Part shown: in pieces, positions 14,875 through 19,426 of the stretch
Numbering within the stretch: position 1 is the stretch's first letter
Layout of the letters: each line of letters opens with the position of its first letter
Source: Kmv34 sp964524965
Lineage (GTDB): Bacteria > Aerophobota > Aerophobia > Aerophobales > B3-G15
DNA: 19,426 nt
Assembly (NCBI GenBank): GCA_964524965.1
Contig: CAZGDY010000018.1
Coordinates: forward strand, 1 to 19,426
Direction: 5' to 3'
Notes under the pieces: generated by a model
The model's input: only the letters and a program-made list of their open reading frames with translations
Told to the model about the DNA's origin: nothing
Databases searched by the model: none
Program-made: the position numbers and the translations under genes

Positions 14875-15822
14875 ATGATTCGCACTAAGAACCTTACTAA
14901 GGAGTACGGTGGATTTAAAGCTGTAGATAATCTAAATCTCAAAATAGACAAAGGTCAGATTTATGGATTTTTAGGCCCCAATGGAGCAGGTAAAACTACT
15001 ACCATGCTAATGCTTCTTGGCATTTTAAAACCCACTCAGGGTGAAATCTACCTCATGGGTGAGTCATTAACTAAAAACCCTCTTTCTCTCAAAAAAAGAA
15101 TAGGGGTGGTTTCTGAAAAACAATATCTTTATAAAGAAATGACGGCCGGAGAATATCTAAGTTTTTTTGCCAGTCTTTACCAGGTAAAAAATAAAGAAAA
15201 AAAAATCAAAGAGCTTTTATCAGCGGTACGCTTGTTGGATGTGAAAAATAGAAAATTAGGGGCTTTCTCACGAGGAATGCAGCAAAAATTAGGATTTGCC
15301 AGAGCTCTTTTACATGACCCTGAACTTTTACTTCTGGATGAACCAGTCTCGGGTCTTGATCCTACAGGAATAAAACAAGTAAGAGACCTCATCGAAAATG
15401 AGAACAAAAAAAATAGAACAATATTTATTTCCTCCCATCTTTTATCCGAAGTAGAAAGGCTATGCAGTAAAGTAGCTATAATCAACCAAGGAAAGCTCTT
15501 AGCTGAGGATACAATGGAGAATCTAAGAAAAAAACTAACTAATTTTATCCAATTGGAAGTGGAATTGGTTGAGATAAAAAAAGAAATATTGGATGCCTTG
15601 AACTCTTTTGATTTTATAAAAGAAATTGAGCAGGAAAAAAACCTCCTAACTCTTAAAGTAACTACTGATAAAGACCACAGAGCTGAAATCTCTAAAACCA
15701 TTGCTAAAAAAGAAGGGGTAATACTGAGAATAAGTACTAAAGAAATGAGCCTCGAGGAAGCTTTCATGACCATCACCCAGAAAAACATTTCCTTTTTGGC
15801 AAGCGATAAGAAAGTTAATTAA
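14875..15822 (+). CDS. ABC-2 type transporter ATP-binding protein
   Basis: A 315-residue ABC ATPase of the CcmA/NatA-like branch that pairs with ABC-2 permeases. Walker A GPNGAGKT lies at 34-41, Q83 serves as the Q-loop, and the signature is FSRGMQQ (131-137), the usual ABC-2 variant of LSGGQ. Walker B LLLLDEP spans 151-157, the D-loop SGLDP 159-163 and the H-loop H188. After about residue 220 there is an extra C-terminal domain of some 90 residues, typical of this branch. AGGAGA precedes the ATG. The stop overlaps the next start (TAATG). It should drive the permease at 16539-17378 at the inner face of the membrane. The substrate is not recognisable. Confidence 0.93.
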   Translation: MIRTKNLTKEYGGFKAVDNLNLKIDKGQIYGFLGPNGAGKTTTMLMLLGILKPTQGEIYLMGESLTKNPLSLKKRIGVVSEKQYLYKEMTAGEYLSFFASLYQVKNKEKKIKELLSAVRLLDVKNRKLGAFSRGMQQKLGFARALLHDPELLLLDEPVSGLDPTGIKQVRDLIENENKKNRTIFISSHLLSEVERLCSKVAIINQGKLLAEDTMENLRKKLTNFIQLEVELVEIKKEILDALNSFDFIKEIEQEKNLLTLKVTTDKDHRAEISKTIAKKEGVILRISTKEMSLEEAFMTITQKNISFLASDKKVN

Positions 15823-16538
15823 TGAAAAAGACTTTCCTCTTTATAATAGCAGGAGTAGTTGCTGTGGTAATTCTTGTTGGAATTTTTATGGCGATTAGTA
15901 CTTCTAAATATGGAATAGTAAAAGGAAAAATTGCTGATGAGCTCTCACAAGATCCGATTAGAGGAATCAAAATTGTAGTAGATGGCAGATCTACTATACT
16001 ATATCAGACAACCAACTACCAGCTTACCGGAATTGTACCCGGGGAATACACTATAGAAACTTTCTCTCCTCCCGGATGGATAAAATTTACTAAAACTATT
16101 AAAGTAAAATCAGGTAATAACCAGCTTGATATATCACTAAAGGGAGATAAAATTCCCAATTTAACCGAAATAATTTGCTTCACTGAATCCGAAAAAGAAG
16201 GAATCATTATAGAAGTACGATTTGTTGATCGGGAAGGCATGGGAATGACTGAATTTCCTCAACTTCCTATTGAAATCAATGCCACATTATGGGAAAAAAT
16301 CGGGGAAGAAGATACCTGGGAAAAAGGAGAAAAATTATTTGAAGGAACCATTGAGCATTACTGGGACTCTCAAACTGATCTCGCTAAAAACAAAGGAACT
16401 CTTACCTGGGATAAGCTACCAATAGAATTCGAAGATGAAAAATCAGGGGTTATGGAAATACAGGTTCATCTTGAACAAGGAAATTTTAAAGACACAGTCG
16501 ATGATGTTCAATTATTCCCCAAAAAGGAGGAAATGTAA
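15822..16538 (+). CDS. One-TM protein with carboxypeptidase-regulatory-like beta domain, unknown function
   Basis: A 238-residue protein I cannot match to a named family. A hydrophobic helix at residues 4-25 without a clear signal-peptidase site suggests an N-terminal membrane anchor with the rest outside. Residues 31-107 read GIVKGKIADELSQDPIRGIKI followed by YQLTGIVPGEYTIET, the pattern of carboxypeptidase-regulatory-like or PEGA-type beta-sandwich domains. Residues 110-238 form a second, acidic, strand-rich region with several Trp (ATLWEKI, DTWEKGE, HYWDSQ, LTWDKLP). It is coupled at both ends: 1-nt overlap with the ATPase gene and TAAATG abutting the permease gene. It is probably an accessory, extracytoplasmic part of the ABC module. 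Confidence 0.8.
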   Translation: MKKTFLFIIAGVVAVVILVGIFMAISTSKYGIVKGKIADELSQDPIRGIKIVVDGRSTILYQTTNYQLTGIVPGEYTIETFSPPGWIKFTKTIKVKSGNNQLDISLKGDKIPNLTEIICFTESEKEGIIIEVRFVDREGMGMTEFPQLPIEINATLWEKIGEEDTWEKGEKLFEGTIEHYWDSQTDLAKNKGTLTWDKLPIEFEDEKSGVMEIQVHLEQGNFKDTVDDVQLFPKKEEM

Positions 16539-17378
16539 ATGAGCGATAAAGAAATCTCTTTGTCTGTATATAATATGAAAGTACTTGCTAAAAGAGAGCT
16601 AACATCAAGTTTATATGGATGGGGTTTCTACGCAGCAATTTTTATATCGTCTCTGGTCTCCTCTTTTATTCTGAAGAATTTTCTCCAGGGAATAATAGCA
16701 GAAAATATCTTTATTACTTCTTTTCCCCTTAATTTTCCACTTTTTACCTCTATAATTATCATCTCCTTTTACCTGGTGATAGTATCTGCCATTTCCATCT
16801 CCAGAGAAAAAGTACAAGGAACTTTAGAAATTCTTTTTTGCGGACCTGTTTCTTCTTCTTCTTTTCTCCTGAGTAAGTACTTTACCGATATGGCGCTTTA
16901 TCTTATAATTTTAGGGTTCTTTGTTTTTTACTTTTTAGTAGCATCACTTCNNNNNNNNNNCTTAGGTTTTACCTGGGATTTAATAAAAGCGTTTCTTGTT
17001 TCGATATTCTTAGCCTCTTGCATGATTAGCTTTGGTCTTTTTATATCTTCTTTAACGAGCAAAATAAGAAGTTCTATAGTATGGGTAATTGGTCTTTTAA
17101 TTGCTTTTCTTGCTGTCTGGTTCCTCCAAAATATATTTATTAATATTCCCTCTGAAGCGCTTTCTTTATGGATGCGCTACCTACAAAAAGCTCTAGTGAT
17201 AATCCACCAATTTGTCAACTGGGTATCTCCCTTCTCTTGTCTTTCCCGAGGAATGGAAGCAATAAGAGCGGGGAGTATGAAATTATTAGCACTCAATATA
17301 CTCTACTCAATTATCTATACGGTAATTCTATTAATCCTTTCCATCTACATCTTAAAAGCTAAGGGAGCAAAAGCATGA
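16539..17378 (+). CDS. ABC-2 type transporter permease (contains 10-N gap)
   Basis: A 279-residue membrane protein with about six helices (near 29-47, 68-88, 117-137, 149-172, 178-200 and 252-272). The stretch SREKVQGTLEILFCGPVSSSSFLLSKY (split: SREKVQGTLEILF then PVSSSS then LLSKY, residues 88-114) is the ABC-2 family cytoplasmic block between helices 2 and 3. Ten unknown bases hide residues 138-141 at the end of helix 3, but the frame is intact across them. It abuts the upstream gene (TAAATG) with GGAGG as ribosome site and overlaps the next gene by ATGA. It pairs with the ATPase at 14875-15822. Substrate unknown. Confidence 0.9.
   Translation: MSDKEISLSVYNMKVLAKRELTSSLYGWGFYAAIFISSLVSSFILKNFLQGIIAENIFITSFPLNFPLFTSIIIISFYLVIVSAISISREKVQGTLEILFCGPVSSSSFLLSKYFTDMALYLIILGFFVFYFLVASLXXXXLGFTWDLIKAFLVSIFLASCMISFGLFISSLTSKIRSSIVWVIGLLIAFLAVWFLQNIFINIPSEALSLWMRYLQKALVIIHQFVNWVSPFSCLSRGMEAIRAGSMKLLALNILYSIIYTVILLILSIYILKAKGAKA
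16951..16960. other. 10-N gap inside permease gene
   Basis: Ten unknown bases. Unlike the 100-N run, the flanks show no long duplication. The open frame continues in phase on the right-hand side, so the estimated size is probably right modulo three. Confidence 0.95.
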
Positions 17379-18736
17379 GATTGAAACCCTTTTTTTTAAC
17401 CTGCATCGCTTTACTTTTACTAACCTTAATTTCTATCGAAGCTCTTGCTCAACAAGATGAAAAACAACCAGCGACAAATTTTATTCCTTTTCTCCAGGAA
17501 CAACTTGTCTACAACTGGAATGCTTTCGATGGTAAAAGCTGGATTGGAGGCTTTATCCCAAAAAATGAGGATACCATATACCTTATTGCCGATAAAGATA
17601 ATTCTATCTGTGCCAAAAAAACCCTTGTTTATTTCTGGCCTATTACGGCCACTTATATGGCAGGATGGAAAACCTTAAATGAAGATGTAGAAGGAGTTTT
17701 GGAGATTTTAAAGGATGGAAAAATTTTAAAAAAATTGCAAAAAGAAGATACTGTCCTTCATTACCCAGAAGTCTATTGGAGTGAGAAAATTTTATTTTAC
17801 AAAGGAAAAGAAGCCCAGAAACAATACCAGATATATAAAGCTGTAGAGGAAAAATATTATGAGACTTTAAATGAATACTATGCGGCCAGAACAGAACATC
17901 AAGAAAAAATGAACCAATTCTTTGAGGAAGCGAAGAAAAAAAGAGAAAGCGGGGAAGAAGGTGCTTTTAATCTTGAGATACCCAAGGAACCTGAACCACC
18001 AAAAGGACCTGATTTTTACACTACTAACCCCCAAAAGAATTACATTATAAATCTTCCTGTTGGAGTTTACCAGATACGGTTAAGAGCAGAGGATAAAACC
18101 ATTGTCGAGGGAAGTGAAAAAAACCTTTTAATATTTACTACTCGTCGAAAAGAAGGAGTAGGTTATGAGATAATTCCCGGCAATCGCTGGACACAAAAAG
18201 AAGGATGCAACGATCCATCCAGCGCAATATACGCTGCAGGAAGAAATGTACTTTATTTTCGCCCTTATCAGCAAGATGAATATAACGAATTTTACCATAA
18301 TAAATTACTTAATCCTCAAAGTACGGGAATAAAAGAAAACTGGAAGTGGGTACACTCAACCCCCATTGAAGAAGTAACCTTATTATTTCAGGGTCCTAAT
18401 GAATTATCAGAACGTATCGAAAAAAAACCTTACAAGGTTCAACAAATTCCTGGTCCGGAGCTGGGCTACAATATTGTTGAGTTTAGTGAGGATAAATTCC
18501 CTGGAGAGAAACCGACTTTCGAAGGATACCAGTTGATTCTTTCGGAAAATTTGCCTAAGAAGCGCTACAATATCTCTCTCGAAAGAAAAGATGGGGATAC
18601 TATCATATCCGGAAGTGAGCGGAAAATAAAATTAGTTAGAAAAGAAAATACTAACCTTCTCTATTCTTTATCCCTTTTGCCTTTAATAGTAGGAGGGATA
18701 GTTTTTAGCCTTAGGAGACGGAAAGTAAAAAAATAA
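17375..18736 (+). CDS. Secreted, C-terminally membrane-anchored protein of the ABC module, unknown function
   Basis: A 453-residue protein I do not recognise. Residues 1-25 are a signal peptide (basic start, long hydrophobic core, ALA before QQ as likely cleavage). A strand-rich, Trp/Tyr-rich region follows to about 140, then a charged helix likely to be a coiled coil (about 143-192) and a proline-rich linker (about 203-211). Next come two related beta segments: YQIRLRAEDKTIVEGSEK (232-249) and YNISLERKDGDTIISGSER (398-416). A C-terminal TM helix (427-446) followed by RRRKVKK anchors it with a short cytoplasmic tail. It overlaps the permease gene by 4 nt, so it is the last gene of the ABC operon and probably its large extracytoplasmic component. 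Confidence 0.85.
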   Translation: MRLKPFFLTCIALLLLTLISIEALAQQDEKQPATNFIPFLQEQLVYNWNAFDGKSWIGGFIPKNEDTIYLIADKDNSICAKKTLVYFWPITATYMAGWKTLNEDVEGVLEILKDGKILKKLQKEDTVLHYPEVYWSEKILFYKGKEAQKQYQIYKAVEEKYYETLNEYYAARTEHQEKMNQFFEEAKKKRESGEEGAFNLEIPKEPEPPKGPDFYTTNPQKNYIINLPVGVYQIRLRAEDKTIVEGSEKNLLIFTTRRKEGVGYEIIPGNRWTQKEGCNDPSSAIYAAGRNVLYFRPYQQDEYNEFYHNKLLNPQSTGIKENWKWVHSTPIEEVTLLFQGPNELSERIEKKPYKVQQIPGPELGYNIVEFSEDKFPGEKPTFEGYQLILSENLPKKRYNISLERKDGDTIISGSERKIKLVRKENTNLLYSLSLLPLIVGGIVFSLRRRKVKK

Positions 18737-18998
18737 TGCAATAATTTAGCTTTCCCAAAGAACTTCTTTTCCAAAAACCCCTTCTCGTCTCCTGTAGCTT
18801 AGCGCTAAAACTAACAACTTACTGATCAGCATATTTTACTACTTTTCGCTGGAATCAAGTTTTCTTTAGGGCTCACTAAGAGGTTTTCTACGCTCAGAAA
18901 ATGTTTTTTTCTAAGAAATATTGCATTTTTTAGAAAAATTTACCCGTCACAAAAGAATAAGAGCCTTCCTGATAAATGCAACACTGAGAATTGCAACG
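18737..18998. other. Convergent intergenic region, no gene seen
   Basis: This stretch of 262 bp lies between the end of the ABC module and the end of thiC. I see no credible ORF or RNA gene. It holds a 10-bp palindrome TTAGCGCTAA (18799-18808), a small inverted repeat TTTTCT / AGAAAA (18884-18901), and the AT-rich hairpin listed separately. It probably just contains the ends of both converging transcripts. Confidence 0.6.
18906..18938. terminator. AT-rich hairpin, possible bidirectional terminator
   Basis: TTTTTCTAAGAAA, 7-nt loop TATTGCA, TTTTTTAGAAAAA: a 13-bp stem with one G-U pair, between two convergent genes. The position fits a transcription end signal, but the stem has almost no GC and the trailing T-tract is short on either strand, so the call is weak. 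Confidence 0.35.
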
Positions 18999-19426
18999 CT
19001 AACTTACCGTCAGAGATTTTTCCCCATGCAGAGCTTTTTCTACTAATTTTATAGCACAAAACTCCCCACACATTGTACAAACATCCTCAGTCTTGGGCTT
19101 AGCAGTTTCTCGCAATTTGCGAGCAAGTTTAGGATTGACAGAAAGATTTATTTGTTTTTCCCAATTTCTTTTTTCCCTATTTTCAGCCATTTCCCGGTCC
19201 CACTCAAAAGCTCCTTTTATGCCTTTACTTAAATCGCCCACATGAGCAGCTATTCTGGCTGCAATTACTCCCTCTCTAACATCATCCAGGGTCGGAAGTC
19301 TGAGATGCTCGCCAGGGGTTACATAACACAAAAAATCAGCTCCTACGCTGGCAGCATAAGCTCCACCAATGGCAGAGGTAATATGATCGTATCCCGGAGC
19401 AATATCTGTTACTAGCGGACCCAGAA
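18999..19426 (-). CDS. thiC: Phosphomethylpyrimidine synthase ThiC, C-terminal part
   Basis: The frame is open to the right edge, so the start lies outside the window; about 142 codons are visible and end in TAG. ThiC is the radical-SAM enzyme that rearranges aminoimidazole ribotide into the HMP-phosphate precursor of thiamine. Visible family blocks are DIAPGYDHITSAIGGA, then ADFLCYVTPGEHLRLP, DDVREGVIAARIAAHVGDL, and the C-terminal cluster motif CTMCGEFC. The spacing there is C-x2-C-x3-C, whereas proteobacterial and plant ThiC have C-x2-C-x4-C; I believe shorter anaerobe or archaeal-type ThiC share the tighter form. A TTG at 19329-19331 could be misread as a start, but homology continues upstream of it. 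Confidence 0.93.
   Translation of the reverse strand, partial: LGPLVTDIAPGYDHITSAIGGAYAASVGADFLCYVTPGEHLRLPTLDDVREGVIAARIAAHVGDLSKGIKGAFEWDREMAENREKRNWEKQINLSVNPKLARKLRETAKPKTEDVCTMCGEFCAIKLVEKALHGEKSLTVS

Noticed and set aside
15177..15788. Minus-strand ORF of 203 codons opposite the ABC ATPase
   Set aside because: It lies wholly antisense to the ATPase Walker B and C-terminal region and is rich in Ser/Phe, as expected from the complement of AT-rich Lys/Glu codons.
14744..18809. Nine-base word AGCGCTAAA occurring in two intergenic gaps (14744-14752 and 18801-18809)
   Set aside because: Only two copies and no shared flanks; too short to support a repeat family or operator.
18790..18870. Possible tRNA start (TGTAGCTTAGCGCTAAAA resembles a D-arm)
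   Set aside because: No anticodon arm, T-arm (GGTTCGAATCC-like) or acceptor pairing can be found downstream.
1..19426. CRISPR arrays, insertion sequences, phage genes or toxin-antitoxin pairs
   Set aside because: No regularly spaced repeats, transposase motifs, integrase or short paired toxin-like ORFs were seen; the only long direct repeat is the assembly overlap.

Overview
The window is an AT-rich stretch of a draft bacterial scaffold, with one 100-N run and one 10-N run. It encodes a strict-anaerobe redox and energy module, a chaperonin operon, a YebC/TldDE/CobO operon, an uncharacterised ABC-2 type membrane module, and the partial ends of two flanking genes. The gene content (membrane pyrophosphatase, Nfn transhydrogenase, NAD-linked multi-cluster formate dehydrogenase, oxygen-sensitive ThiC) suggests an anaerobic acetogen-like, syntrophic or fermentative bacterium, probably uncultivated. 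I cannot place the phylum from sequence alone.

Region 1 (1-8422). The 3' end of a membrane-bound pyrophosphatase (hppA, plus strand) runs tail-to-tail into a minus-strand block read right to left as nfnA, nfnB, nuoE/hydC-like, nuoF/hydB-like, fdhA, mobA. A good sigma-70-type promoter lies before nfnA and a second, separate one before the nuoE-like gene. The Nfn and formate dehydrogenase units can therefore be transcribed independently. The predicted complex is an NAD-dependent formate dehydrogenase, with a Cys rather than Sec active site. Its diaphorase part has the full HydB/HydC iron-sulfur set, so it may be electron-bifurcating (NAD + ferredoxin + formate). NfnAB would balance NADH, ferredoxin and NADPH. 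MobA would build the bis-guanine-dinucleotide Mo/W cofactor that FdhA needs. The 100-N gap between the nuoF-like gene and fdhA is flanked by an exact 55-bp duplication and is almost certainly a scaffolding artefact. Collapsing it gives a directly abutting TAA-ATG junction.

Region 2 (8423-10700). A divergent intergenic region carries the nfnA promoter, a 9-bp-arm inverted repeat and a perfect-consensus promoter for groES-groEL. No CIRCE element is visible. GroEL ends in a Pro/Gly tail instead of GGM repeats. A textbook terminator follows groEL.

Region 3 (10700-14736). yebC, tldD, tldE and cobO are on the plus strand with tight spacing and a TAATG overlap between yebC and tldD.

Region 4 (14875-18736). 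A four-gene, translationally coupled module encodes an ABC-2 type ATPase, a one-TM protein with a carboxypeptidase-regulatory-like beta domain, a six-TM permease, and a signal-peptide protein with a coiled coil and a C-terminal membrane anchor. I do not recognise its function. It is the best candidate here for an undescribed system.

Region 5 (18737-19426). A 262-bp convergent intergenic region with AT-rich hairpins is followed by the C-terminal part of thiC on the minus strand, running off the window end.
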